Source: Tanypteryx hageni (lineage: Eukaryota > Arthropoda > Insecta > Odonata > Petaluridae). Taken from it: a stretch of 64,000 nucleotides of DNA. The position numbers and the translations under genes were made by a program. The notes under the pieces are model-generated. The model was not told where the DNA came from. It did no database searches and saw nothing but the letters and a program-made list of their open reading frames with translations. Below, piece after piece: positions 47,476 to 60,083 of this stretch (the stretch's first letter is position 1; each line of letters opens with the position of its first letter). The stretch spans positions 173,444,837 to 173,508,836 of the forward strand of contig CM054113.1 of the NCBI GenBank assembly GCA_028673005.1, given 5' to 3'.

Positions 47476-48407
47476 ACAAAAGTTGCAAAATATTCTACCA
47501 GCTGTTGAGTGATGTGGGGGTCTCTCTATTTAAACTTTAATCTTTTTACAGTTGTGAGAATGGTAGACAGAAGTAGAGAACTTGGTGACAAACGTAAGAA
47601 TGTTTGGTATATAAGTAGTAAGAAGTTTGATAGTATCTTTTGTTTCATTAATGAAAATACTGACTTGTCCATTCATATTGTTTAAAATTAAGGAAAATAT
47701 ATTGCTTGTTCAGAGTAATTCAGCTTTAGATACTAGTAGGAGTGAAACTTGAATATTTCATATTTTAGTCACCTAACTTAAATGACAGAAATAATTAATT
47801 GTTCTTTTCCTAACATCACATCAACCATCCATATAAAACCACTGTATAAGTATAGTTAGCTGAAGAATTGCTAGCTACAGCACAACACTTTAACATGTTT
47901 TATTTAAATTTGTTCAAATTAACATCCTTTACAACAGTATTACCTATGTTAAATACTGAAAAATAGGAATATGTTACTAAAATGTGAGGGCTCTTAGAAA
48001 AATGCAAGAACAACTGGTCTTAATGGCCTATAATTAGAAAAGATTTCATCCAAAGTAAAAAATTAGCCAAGTGAACAGCTCCAAAGAATAAAATTATGTT
48101 CATGGCACAAACTACATAAATATAGTCATCTAAAGTAGTGTTTAAATGAATTTTCAATGTGAACTATTCCGAGAAGATCGTATTAATGATTATTAATATT
48201 ATTGCAATACAAATGTGATTATAATGTAATAATAATAAAATGAGTGCATAAGGCAATATTATAAGAGGAGCGATAACAATTTAATAATAATAATAAAATT
48301 CATCAAAAGCTTACATGTACCTTGATTTTTCAGACGTATTTCTTAAAGAAACTCATAGGGAAAACAGTTTTTAGAATAATCTTAAATGAAAAAATAAAAA
48401 GTTTTTA

Positions 48408-48410
<3 letters not shown>
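47476..48410. other. Appl intron, nothing recognised
   Basis: AT-rich sequence without exon signals or element ends. Confidence 0.5.

Positions 48411-48464
<54 letters not shown>
48411..48464. repeat. (TA)n microsatellite
   Basis: Twenty-seven uninterrupted TA units. Confidence 0.97.
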
Positions 48465-48465
<1 letters not shown>

Positions 48466-48864
48466 CGAAATTAATATAAAAGTTGGTAATAATCTGTACA
48501 TACCCGCCATATTTGACAGGCAATTATACTAGTGTATAATTATCAAAATGCAATTTCTTAAGGCAATGTAAATGCTAATTTCATTGGAATTAGACTTGGA
48601 TGAAAAATTATCTTGGCAAAGTCACTATTGCTTTATTTGACCTTTTGTGAAAATGAAGATGAATGAAATTATCGTCACTGAATGTGGAACATTATTCAAC
48701 AACGCGAAATTATTAATTGGATTAATATTTCAAAATGTCAACAACTAAACCATTTTCCACTTTTTTCTTTGATCTCAAATAATGTGTTTTAGGCTGTGCA
48801 TGCATGCTCAGCACACTTCAGCATAAAATCCACAAAATTTATTTTTTTGCCAAAAAATGGTGGA

Positions 48865-48907
48865 AATTTTTGGGGGGTCAGAGCTTATATTTGGGCAGAT
48901 ACAGTAA
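48865..48907. repeat. Terminus of a pogo-like element
   Basis: GGGTCAGAGCTTATATTTGG followed by GCAGATACAGTA matches the right end seen in pogo-like elements (…GTAAATACGGTA). The partner end was not located. Confidence 0.45.
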
Positions 48908-48977
48908 CTCAAGCATGATAGTTATATTTTGAAAAATTACAAGATCCTTAAACATTTTCCTTATTTTACTTATGTAG

Positions 48978-49124
48978 ACTTACTCTGTGAGGCGAGAAGT
49001 GTATCACAGGGAAAGCAAGAGTGTCTACTTCACTCTTGCATTTGCTGGGATTGCCTTGATGGCTGCAGTTGTAGTGGGCTTTGCTGTCCTTCGCAGGAGA
49101 AATGCTCGCTCACCCCACAATCAG
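48978..49124 (+). CDS. Appl: Appl exon: transmembrane segment
   Basis: Forty-nine codons, phase 0 at both ends (acceptor TTATGTAG, donor GTTGGT). TYSVRREVYHRESKS is the extracellular juxtamembrane stretch. A single hydrophobic helix, VYFTLAFAGIALMAAVVVG, follows and ends at LRRRNARS, a basic stop-transfer. This gives the type I topology of APP proteins and the site for gamma-secretase cleavage. The GxxxG dimerisation motif of vertebrate APP is not evident. The donor GTTGGT is non-consensus, but the frame continues correctly into the last exon. Confidence 0.97.
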
Positions 49125-50978
49125 GTTGGTTATCAAATTTAAAACAATTTTAAGTTAAATATGCTAAATTTATTTTACTCAAACCATAAGTTGCGCCTTA
49201 TTTTGCTATAAATGTCTTACATATCTATACCCCATCATTAACTGTCTAATCAATGCTATTATTTGTAAATTACTGTCAGTATCATAGAAAGAATAAAAAT
49301 AGAGGTAATTGCATAGTATGTATGATAATATTGTTGAATTGAAATAACATCAAGCTGAAGCCCTGTAATTAAAACAATAAATTACCCCTTTGATGCTATT
49401 TTGAACACTTTTTTGTAGCTTATTCAAAATCCTATGTATTGTAAACTTTTGAATGTAAAAAAATAGGTAGTTGGAAAAATCTTTTTAGTTAACATGCTGA
49501 AATCCACATTACTTTAAATTTCATCAAAATACAGCAAATGATATAATCATACAATTCAGTAATTGTAACAATGGTAAATGCTGGTTAAGTACACCACCTT
49601 TTTGAACTTTGCATGCTTATGGTTCGTGAATTTGCACTTCACGACAAAATTTATTATGACCATTACTTCTGTTTTGCACTGATTAGTTGCATTTCTCGTC
49701 ATGCGTTTGCAATGACAACAAGCGTGAACTCCCTATACTTTTTTTGTTTCTAAGTTCAGTTTAAATTTTCTCAAATTTTTGCTCAATATTAGCAGTTTTC
49801 AAAGTAAATAAACATGATAACTCTCAACTTAATTATTTTGTAGCTCAGTTTGAACTTCACTGCCACTTTTTTTGATGATGCGACTTTAGTTTAAAACTTA
49901 AAGAAACACCATCATTTTGGAATGTAAGGTCATCATTTGCTATTATCTTTGTACATATTTTGAACATAATTTAAGGAAATGTTATTTTGTTTTGTTAGGG
50001 TTTCATTTTTTATTACAAATTTTTAATGTAAATCTTAGAATTGCTATCATCTTGTAAATGTAAGATTTTCTGCAGCGTATTTTGAATGTGATTACTAAAA
50101 GAAATGTTACCACTTTAATGCTTGGTTTTTTTAGGCGTATTGTGAACAATTAAAAGAAATTTAATCACTTGCTTCAGCTAGGTTCTGATTTTCTGTTACG
50201 CATTTTGAACGTAATTAATAAAAGAAATGTTTGTTGCATTACCCAAGAATACATCTATTCATCATGTACATTCCAATTCAGTAGTTCATCAATTTAAATT
50301 TAAGAATTTCCTTGGAATGAACAAAAGAAGATCGAAAATCACATGTGAAAATGTGCTTCGTAATGCAGGGTTTTCATTTGCTGTTACCCGTTTTGAAGAT
50401 AATTAAAAGAATTTTTTCACTTTATGATGCTAGGTTTTCATTTGCTGTTACATTGCTGTTATGTTTTCTTTTATTTTCTGTTAAACTTTATTATTTATGA
50501 TAAAAAATGAATTTTTTTAGGCTGACTGGGAACCATACTCCCAAAATAACATTGCATCTTATGGGAAAATAGTACTTCCACTTAGCGAATTTGCATTTCG
50601 CATCAGTTTTCATGAACCAATTATTCTCGAAGTTCAAAAATGTGGTGTATTGTTATAAGTCTTTTAAATTTAGTTATGATGTAGTATTAATATTTTCTCA
50701 GTATAAACAATATAACTGGCATGTAATAATTTTCAGTACTTAAACTTTCACTTTTTGCATAGATTATTAGGAAATATAGCAGCTCCTTAGTAACTCAAGA
50801 AAAAGGGAGATCATCATGAAGTATTCTGGATGACCTTCGTTATTAAGAGAACTAGAATTTCTTAATATTTTTAATTACAGTTTTATTGAGTATTAAGTGA
50901 TAGATGTTTTGGCAGTATTGTAAAGCATGCCATTGAATCTTCTAACTTAAAAGACTAATTACCAAAAAAATATACATA
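49125..50978. other. Appl intron, first part, nothing definite
   Basis: AT-rich. Around 49900-50460 the words CATCATTTGC, TTTTCATTTGCTGTTAC and CATTTTGAA recur several times, suggesting decayed short repeats. No exon seen. Confidence 0.4.
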
Positions 50979-51565
50979 CTAGGGGCTTTGCCCCTGCGTG
51001 CTATGCATGGCAATCCTGTGCTGCACCTGGCCAATTTGCCCACTCCAATTCATAGCTTTTCAAATGCTTAAACCTGCCATGCTTTTCACTTGACCTTAGC
51101 TTTTGATTTAGATTTAAATCAGTCAAGTATTCTAGAAAGAGTTCACATACAAACACATGCAAATTATATATGCATACATGTGCACAGTTTACATTTTAAG
51201 ATATATGTATAAAACCATTGTTTCTAGTAAAGTCGGTCACATATTTGACAAAATTTGACTTTTCCGCCTTTTCTCACCCATCCTAACAAATTGTATAATG
51301 AAACAACTGGTATCCTCTCATTAGATCCCTATTAATCCCTATTGATTAACCTACTTCATATTTAGAAGTTAATCTCTAGCGCCCAACTGTGCCACTTTTT
51401 CCACAACAAATTCACTGGCAGAATCACTAAGAGCAAGACACTAACCATAAAGCGACTGCCTCATTCTGCCATATTTTTCCATTGCAGCATTTGATTTTCC
51501 ATACATGTATCGGTGATGGAAGTTGTGCATTTACTATGACGTAAAATATATATATTTATGCAGGA
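50979..51565 (-). mobile_element. Helitron-like element, 587 bp
   Basis: On the minus strand the 3' end reads GGGGCAAAGCCCC then TAG, followed by T: a GC-rich hairpin running into CTAG, the Helitron 3' signature, inserted before T. The proposed 5' end at 51565 starts TC and is preceded by A. It also coincides with the point where similarity to 35373 stops. Part of its body is shared with the hAT-interrupted repeat at 33715-35373. No protein is encoded. Confidence 0.6.
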
Positions 51566-52057
51566 TATGTTATCATTTTCAAATGGGATAAGCAAATCTG
51601 AATTTCCTTTATTTCATGAGGTAAAAGAGTTTTGTAGTGCATACAAAAATCAGAACGATGAATCAGTTCAACGAATGATAGTTCTGCAAAAATAGCCATC
51701 AAAAAATTGAATGATGGGTTCTGAACTATTGGCATTCAGTATTTGTTTCATGGCTGCATGGTTTTATAATGTAAATATTCAAGCCATATCTTGAGTAAAA
51801 TCCATTCATCCAAATTTGAAGTGTTACTATAACTTGTTAACAAAAATAAGTTTTATTTTGTTGTATAGTAGTTTTGAATAGAAATCCCGTGGATAATTTT
51901 TAAATTTAGCTGATTTATTGTGAACCCTAACAATAAATCCATGTTGGACATTTGGAACAACTTCAGAATTGACAGTACAAATGACAAATACACTATATAC
52001 AGCTAGAATTTCCCATGGTGTATCAAAAAGCACTTCTAACAAAAAAAAACCAGGATC

Positions 52058-52060
<3 letters not shown>

Positions 52061-52128
<68 letters not shown>
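52061..52128. repeat. (TA)n then (GT)n microsatellite
   Basis: About 33 TA units with a short GT run directly after. The open frames crossing it are artefacts. Confidence 0.97.
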
Positions 52129-52130
<2 letters not shown>

Positions 52131-52149
52131 GTGTGTGTGTATCTGGAAC

Positions 52150-53270
52150 CGGGATCAGATTAATATAACCGCAACTAAGTGGAACCATCCCATCCCTGAT
52201 TTTTATTTGGTATTTTAATTAGACAATAGCATGAGGAGTGCAGCAACAAAAATTTTAAAGAATCTTAGACCTCTAACGATGTCAATATGATGTAAATCAA
52301 TATGCAGGTATTAATTGATTGACGATGTAACTTAAAATCGACCTGTGCTCAAGGGGTTCCTTTCCTGCACAACCCTATGGCTTCCCACAACACTTTCGCG
52401 AAGGAAAATGTCTTCTGAAAGATATACAATGCAGATATTTTGAAAATAGCAACAGTAGCTCTTATCATTACCTCCCCTTTATAAATTCCACTCCTCATAT
52501 TGTGTAAATAGTCATTTTTCTACATTATGGGAGCCCCATATGATTGACTCTTTGTGTAAATTCCAATGTTGAACAATGTGAAACACAATCTTGCTTTGAA
52601 TTTCTATTTCTTCTTTTAATACAATTTTTCTGGATTTTACTTACCATTCTTTATCTGCATTTAAATAGCCATGCCTAATGCGTGATGCCCACATCACTAT
52701 CTGTTTTCTGCATTCTTTGTAGAATTTATCATGTACCATCTAATGAGATTTTCTACAATAATAATTAAAAAGGTATTTATTATATTATAAAGTTTTATCA
52801 GGATTATAACCTATATTTTACAAACGTTTTAACATATTTCTTGCTGCTTTATTTTTATAAATGTCACGGCCAAATTCGATTAATTACAGTATTTTATGGC
52901 CTATAAAATGTATCTGTCAATAAAACTCACCAGCCAATAACAAACATCTTGATTTAAAACAAAATTTTCAGAAAAAATTTCCAGAGCATGACATTTACAC
53001 TTATGATATTTACAGGAATGAAAACTAAAAGAGCCAAGTAAAATGAAGTTTAATCATTGTAGAACTATGTGTTAATCCTAAGCTCTCATCAAATATCAAA
53101 TTATGCTATTAAGTACAAAACACATCAACAAAGCATACACTTATAGAACATAGCACTACCAGCATGGGTTATCACCTGGGGGCCAGTGCAGGCCATACAC
53201 ATGAGATGCAATGTTAATGTTTGATATTTTTTGTACAATTCCACTGAAAGCTCGTGGGGTAACCCAAATG
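52150..53270. other. Appl intron, nothing definite
   Basis: No exon. At 52890-52940 GTATTTTATGGCCTATAAAAT resembles a pogo-type terminus. Confidence 0.4.
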
Positions 53271-53274
53271 TCAT

Positions 53275-56200
53275 TTTATTTATTTGTATATGAAAAAGCC
53301 CAAAAACAGCACAAGGCCAATTACATTGGACACAACAATGAAGTAACAAGAATAAAAAAAAATAAAACTATTAAACAAAATAACTAATACTCTAGCAATA
53401 AATACACAGAAGACATACATAGTACACCAATCACACGAAATCAGGGTAAGGAACAAATAGAAAGACAAACAAATCGGAAGAAAGGGGAAGGAAAATAGGC
53501 AACCAAACAAATCAAATATTTGGTTTAAATTGGAAGTTAGTAGACTTAGTGAAGGGGTCATAGTCAGGGAAGCGCTTCAGCAAACTATTACAAAGATCAG
53601 AAAGGCGATAGAGAAAGGAGTGTTTAGTGATTGAGGGGTAGGGCAGTGAAAAAGCTCATTCAAGCGAGTAGAACGAGCGGGGACCCAGAGTGGAAATAGA
53701 GAAAGAAGCACATGTGACCTAAAATTGCCATTAATAATTTTTGAAAATGCTTTAATGTCAGTGTGAGTACGTCGATCAGTGAGGGATGGAATCCCTAGGG
53801 AGGTTCATATGGCACTAAGTGAAGAGTTATGGAGAGGAGGGTGACGAAAACGAATTACAGACAGAAAGAAATTCAAGGGTCGGTCAAGTAGCTTGAGAGT
53901 AGAAGGCGAAGCAGTGCACCAAATTGGGGAGCAGTAATCAAGAATGGGGAGAACGCAGCTAAAGAAAAAGGTACGAAGAGCGGAAATGTCAGTTATTTCT
54001 GTATAACGATAAATTAAACCTACTAACGACATAGCACGGGAGGAAATACTTTTAATATGATCTTGGAAAAGAAGCTTCGAGTCGAAGATTACTCCCAAGT
54101 CCCTTTGGTTGGTGACCGAGGGGATTACTTGACTAGAGAGCCTGTATGGATAGTTAAGAGGAGATCTGCGGAGTGTGTATGACAGTACTGTGGATTTAGA
54201 TGGGTTAATTTGAAGGCGCCAGTGATTGGACCATGAAAGGAGCACATCAAGAGCGTTTTGTAGGGCAGTGGAATCCTTATCTGAGTTAATTTGTCTGAAA
54301 ATTTTACAGTCGTCTGCATATAGGAGGATGTTGCAAGATGTGGAAGAAATAGCTTCGACTAAATCATCAACAAATAACACGAAAAGTAAAGGACCAACTA
54401 CACTACCCTGGGGAACACTGGATGAGATGGGAGCAACTGAAGATGAAAAGCCGTCAAGTACTACGCGTTGTTGTCTATTTGTTAAGAATGAAGCCAAAAG
54501 GGAAAGGAAATTGCCGTGTATATTGTATCTGTTAGCCAATTTAAAGATTAGAAGTTGGTGATTAATGGAGTCGAAGGCTTTGGCAAAGTCAATATAGCAT
54601 GCATCCAACTGCGAGGAACGTTTGAAGGAATCGGTGATATGTGTATGCAAAACTAAAAGGTTACTTAAAGTTGAGGAGCCTGGGAGGAAACCATGCTGCT
54701 CACTAGAAATGAAAGGGAGAGTGAAAGAAAGGAGACGCTGATGGATGATGCGTTCGCAAACAGTTGAGAGTACAGGAAGAAGGGAAATTGGGCAATAAGA
54801 ATCGACGGAAGACCTTTTACCAGACTTGAAAAGAGGAAAAATATTTCCCGTTTTCCAACTCGTGGGGAAGTACCCGCCGTGAAGCATCTGTTAAAAAGCA
54901 GAGAGACAGGTATGGATAATGAAGGCGCTGCGTGCTTCAAAAACATTGCACCAACCTGATCAGAGCCGGTAGCACGATTAGCTGAAAGAGAACTTAGAAG
55001 TTTGAGGCATTCCTCAGGCATTGTGGAAATTGAAGAAAGGGAGTGAGAGCAAACGCTTTCGCAAAGGAAGTTGGAAGTGTTAAGGGATGAGTTTGGAGTG
55101 TAAGTCGATAAGAAGAACTTGCTGAAGAGATCAGCGTGTGATGGACCGTCAGCTATTTCATTGCCGTGAGAAATTTCTGAAGGAATGGAGCTGTTGTTAC
55201 GGTGGGAGTTTATCATCGACCAAAAGCTCTTGGGATTGGAAACACACTCCGAGGAGACAGAAGAAACATAATCGTTAAAATCCACTTTAACCAGAAAATT
55301 TGCATGTCGGTGAAGGTCACTAAAGGTTTTTGAAGTATGCGGATTCGGGAAGCGTTTATAAAGGCACCAAGCACTGTGCTTGTTTTTCAATGCAAAAATA
55401 GTTTCACTTCTCAACCATAGGGGAAATTTTCTTGAGCGGGGCTTACGATGAGGGACACAGTCCTTCACAACTGCGGCAAGCCATTCATAAAATAGTTCTA
55501 GAGCATCGTGGACGGTGCCATTCTCAAGGAGACACCACGGTAGGCAGTTAATGGTGTCATTAACATGACCCCAGTTAGTCTTCTTCCAGATGGGGAATCC
55601 CGGACGGTGGGAAGGGGTAGAGTAGGACCAAGGAGTTGAGGGAGAACACCCGCTGAGTTCTACAGAAAGGGCAAGGGACGAGTGGTCGGAAGAGAAAATA
55701 TCGCTTCCGGGGGAAATGCTTACTTGCACAGACGAGAGAACATAATCAAGAGTTGCCAAATTTCTAGTTTTGAGCATGCTGTACTGCCTGAGTCTAAGTC
55801 CACTAATGAAGTGATGAATGAAAAAATCATCTTGTCTATTGGAGGCTATACCATCGGATGGAGATGACTAGTCAATGCTCAAATTAAAGTCACCAACCAC
55901 AATAATATCCCCTAGACTACAAACATATGACACACAATTAAAACAATCCTCCAAAACTGATAAATCACTCGAAGGAGGACGATAAAAAGTGCCAATAAAT
56001 AATTTCTTCTGATGCGACTGAGTTGAATTTAAGGAAGCAGTTACTTCAACCCATAACATTTTGGGGCAAGTTTCTAAGTCGTTGCAACATTTGGCGGGTA
56101 AAGAAGAGTCAACCACCAGAAGCACTCCACCGCCGCATTTTAGTTCTCGATCGCGTCTGAAGATTTGATGTGTTTTTGTCAAAGACAGTTCACCATCACA

Positions 56201-56345
56201 AACACTACTATTGAGCCATGTCTCCGTGAGAGCGACAAGTTCAAATCTACGTAGCTCATGAAAATATGAGTCTAGGGTGCCAAGTTTGTTTTTTAAACTA
56301 CGGATATTCTGATAATAAATATTTAGCGAAGAACACACTTGGGGA
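53275..56345 (-). mobile_element. Non-LTR retrotransposon (LINE), about 3.1 kb
   Basis: A minus-strand LINE with nearly complete ORF2 and no ORF1. Its 3' end near 53275 reads CATATACAAATAAATAAA, an A/T-rich tail of the type used by jockey/CR1-like elements. The 5' edge near 56345 lies about 20 bp from the end of the Helitron at 56368. No clean target duplication was identified. It is 5'-truncated, as is usual for LINEs. Confidence 0.88.
53600..56338 (-). pseudogene. LINE ORF2: endonuclease and reverse transcriptase
   Basis: Reading right to left, the protein starts LNIYYQNIRSLKNKL, then LTETWLN and GDFNLSID: an apurinic-type endonuclease, which nicks the target. After a linker come the RT motifs: FKSGKRSSVDSYCPISLLP, DFAKAFDSINH, SSVPQGSVVGPLLFVLFVDD, the catalytic YADD at 54309-54320, and the RDLGVIFDSKL block. 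One TAG at 55865-55867 interrupts the endonuclease just after NFNLSID (W expected), and one frameshift lies near 54890. Otherwise it is continuous, so the insertion is relatively young. The clade (jockey, CR1 or a relative) is not settled by eye. Confidence 0.93.
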
Positions 56346-57084
56346 AAGCTTCCAATATATTTCTTGACTAGCTGAAAGTACCTGGCGTTGCTCAGGTTTT
56401 TAAGTCAAGACAAAATATATTGAGTAAGATTTGAGAATAAAACCAGGTAAGGAAACCAAGTTAATTTTTATTTTAATGCTTATATTGTTATGCAATATTT
56501 CTTGTCTTCCCATCTTTTTCCAAATAAATAATTTTTTCCCGAAACCTTGATCGACAAATTTGGTGACTATTTTTTATCAAATAATCATAATAAACAATCG
56601 ATGGAATCACTTTTAAAATATAGTTATTTCACTCAAATTGATTTCCAGTGGAAGAAACTGCATAATATTATGTGGTTATAAATCTCAAAAACATTTAAAT
56701 CTTGGGCAGGAATTGCAAGGGATGCAACAGGCGGAAACACTTTTAAAGATATATTCAAATTTAGCTTAACCATACATTGTCCAATGCAAAGGCTGATTTT
56801 ATGGGTCTAATTTGTCACGTGAATATTTTAAAGTCAAACCTAAGAAACAAAATGAGTTCCCGGACTTTGAAATCGAATTTGGTGATAAAAAGTGTGTTGG
56901 TATGACATGGAAAGTGTTGCTATAATCTAATAATTGACTTAATTGATCCATACAAATGTTCAGTTGAAGAGAATTCAGTGTACATATAGATATTTAAGTG
57001 AGGAAGAAGTTAAAAATTATATTTTGGTTGAAATTAAAGAATTGTTATAAATGTTTTCTTATTGTACCTTGTGTGATATCTTTC

Positions 57085-57346
57085 ACTTTCTTTGTTCTTG
57101 AAGTTGAAAATCCCTTTGGTCATTAGTTTCTTTTGCTCTTGCATTCACCTGTCTCTTTCTTTCTTCTTCATGTCTTAAACTCCTTTGCTCAGTAGTTTTT
57201 GTTGCTCTGACGTTCGCCTGCCTCACCTTTTGCTCTTCAAGTCTTTTATTTTTTTAATCGACATTTTCTGCTGCTCTGGTGAGAACCATTTGTTTGGAAT
57301 TGATCCTATTTGAATCTGAGAATAATCTTCTGCTTCTTTTAGGCAT
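57085..57346 (-). pseudogene. Helitron N-terminal ORF remnant with R/E/Q repeats
   Basis: From an ATG at 57346 the frame reads MPKRSRRLFSDSN, then a TAA after AAENVD, then two repeats of the type RQANVRATKTTEQRSLR and RQVNARAKETNDQRD. Helitron and related eukaryotic transposon proteins often start with such tandem 'RAxETxEQRxxR' units. The internal stop makes it a pseudogene. The assignment rests on this pattern plus the element ends. Confidence 0.65.
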
Positions 57347-58239
57347 GATTTCTTGTTTGAACCCTTGATTTGATGAAAATAATAAAATTTAAAATGAGAT
57401 TGTTATAGAATTAAAAGGCTAATATTTTTTATATTCAGTTTTATTGTTGGGTAACACAACGACCAAAAAAGTGTAATCCAAAAATTTTACTTAGTAAGTA
57501 CGGAATCTTACCTTCATTGCAGTTATCCCAAAAGCACTAAATATGTTCCTTAATAGATGTTGAACTCACTTGTACGACAACAACGTACACCAAAAGGAAT
57601 CCTACAACAAATGATAACCGAAGTATTCTTTATGGGTAACCAAAACAATGTTGTCTGAAATAATTATCAAAGTAACTAATAAAACTCTAAATACGCTATT
57701 ATTGCAAAAAGTTTTAGACAGTTATGTCAAGCAATCAATTGTGATTCTTTATCATATTACCATTTTAATAGGTAACATGCAAATATATATCTTAAAAAGT
57801 AAATATAACAAATATGAACATAAAGAGTAAATAAGTAAACAAATATGAACATCCATTGTCATAATGTGAAGACAGTTGTGATCAACCGTTTAACTCCATA
57901 GGCTGGAAGGCCAAAATGATAATAAATAGAAGAGGAGACTACAGCGAGTAAAACAATGAATTGAAGATTCGACTCGGACCGTAAACCAAATGGAATTTAG
58001 CGAGAAGATCATGTGTTGTCATGCATATCTTAATGGCGCTCAACAATAAATGAATCCCATAATAAACAAAAATAATTATTTAAATCTTTTACACAAAATA
58101 TTTCTGTGTAAAAATTAGCGCATTCAGCTAATTTTAGTGGTTGGATTGTTTATTCAAAATTTGGTATTTGGGAAGTATGACTTTATTTTGAACAAACCCA
58201 CAATCTCTTCAAAATGTATAATTGATTTATGTAACATTT

Positions 58240-58265
58240 AATTTTGTCTCTCTCTCTCTCTCTCA
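58240..58265. repeat. (TC)n microsatellite
   Basis: A short run of TC repeats inside the Helitron. Confidence 0.9.
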
Positions 58266-59003
58266 AATTAAAGCATTCAAAGCACACATTCCTTACGTAT
58301 ATAGTATTAGGATTAAGGTGACAATACAGTCTTGAGGTTTAACAATGACATGGTCAGCAAGGCAACATATTGTTAAAATGCTTAAATTTTTCAAATAAAT
58401 ACAATTTAAATGTCGAACTTGGGCGATTTTGTATCTTAGGCAAAATGTGACAGTAAAAATAACAAACATAATTTATTTTTCTTTATAATGATACAGGTCC
58501 GAAGATTGTAGGTAAATTCTTTCTAATTTTAATTTGCGAAAGAGTTAAAGTCTGTAAGTCTAAAAATCGATTTTTATGTGTTATCTTATGGGAAATGGCA
58601 CCCCCCTCCACTTCCCCCCTCCCACCAAAAATAAAAATTCTGGTTCCAAGGTGCACATCTTCATGGTCCCATTAGTAAGTAAACCAAGTTTTAAGTTTCC
58701 AAGTTTCTTGGTTTTCAAGATATACTGTCCACACACACATTGCCTTTTATTAATAGAGATTATAAAGTTAACATCTTCTTCCTTTACTAGGATGTTAATT
58801 ATTTTATAACTGAAATACACATATTTAGCTTTGTGAAACAATTTTAGTATTGGCATAAGAGTTCTTTTCTTTTTCTGCTATTTTTGGATATCTGTAATGT
58901 ATAGGTTTATTCAGTATATCATACATATGTATATTGCATACTGTTAGGAACATTTTTTTGACCTGTTCATATATGAATCTAAGTAACTTTAACCTATATA
59001 GTA

Positions 59004-60083
59004 CACCCACTCCCCGATTAACACTCTTAATTGGTGCCAGGAAAATCATGCACTAACTGAAACAGCGCTATTTGGAACACTTACTTCCATAAGAAATGAC
59101 GTTATAAGATTTAATTCGTTCCCGAGATTCTATTAATGGAAATGAAAATAGGTAGTATTATATAAATAATATACCAAAGTATTCTTTGTTAACCATATTA
59201 CATAGCGTAGTCATTTGCATTGCAATTATATTTAAAATTGAACAGTAAAACTTGAATATAAATGAAGAACAGAATGCATTTTATGGTACATATGTTGATC
59301 TCACGCTGAATAAATTATGCAGGAGCATTAAGGAATAGGAATTAGAGTAGTAGAAGATACCTGCATCTACTTATATATACAGGGTGAGGCAATAGTCACT
59401 ATACAGCCACAATTTTATTAACACAAAGAAAATTGGAACATAATAACATAAGCATCATGACTGAAGATACTGTTCAATTAAGAGAAGGCAATCAATAAAA
59501 CAAAAACAAAATCGTATATTGAAACGATCGAAACCTTACTATGTTTCGATAAAGAAATATCAATTCATAAAAGAATTATCACGTGCTTGATAAATAAAGG
59601 AACTTGGAATGAGACCAAATAAAGGAAGAATTCAAATATCTTGGTATTACATTTTTAAAAACTGAACAATTGAAAAGGGAGCAATAAACAAACAAATGCC
59701 CTCTCCAGCTTTTAGTTGCCATAAAACCTCTAATTTAACCTCGAGAGTTAAGTTTTTCCTCTTTTTCTCCTCTGTATGCCGGTTATCACTCATGGTCTTT
59801 TTATTTAAAGGGAAAATATAATTTAAACAAAGTTCACTCTATATTTTGGCCTATAAAAACATCGACAAGTGTACACAGAACCATCAAGCAACTACAAATA
59901 CTGATGTCTTGTGTGTTGTAAATGTGCAGTGGTGCTGCACAGTGGACTTGGTAGATTACACCAGAAATTTTGAAGAGCGTTAATGTGGAATGCGTGAGTG
60001 CAATTTGGAAAAAGGTATTAAATTATTTTCAGCAGTAATGCGGAACAGCATTAATCGGGACAGTGTTAAGCGGGTAATGGGTC
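59004..60083. mobile_element. Possible pogo-like element, about 1.08 kb
   Basis: The left end CACCCACTCCCCGATTAACACT and the right end (reverse complement GACCCATTACCCGCTTAACACT) form imperfect inverted repeats of about 22 bp. TA lies outside the left end, but the right flank reads AA, so the expected TA duplication is not intact. No transposase seen inside. Confidence 0.5.

Larger units (their letters stand above)
56368..58759 (-). mobile_element. Helitron, 2392 bp, non-autonomous
   Basis: On the minus strand the element begins TCTCTATTAATAAAAGG at 58759, preceded by A. It ends CCTGAGCAACGCCAGG, TACTTTCAGCTAG at 56368, followed by T. These are the rolling-circle Helitron signatures: 5' TC, a 3' hairpin shortly before CTAG, and insertion between A and T. 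Inside lies a remnant of the N-terminal protein (57085-57346). The Rep/helicase domains are not recognisable, so it depends on an autonomous relative. Confidence 0.85.

Noticed and set aside
57890..57990. Text resembling the 5' side of the Penelope-like element (AATAAATAGAAG…GGAGACTACAGCG)
   Set aside because: Similarity is limited to about 40 bp and too weak to call a fragment.
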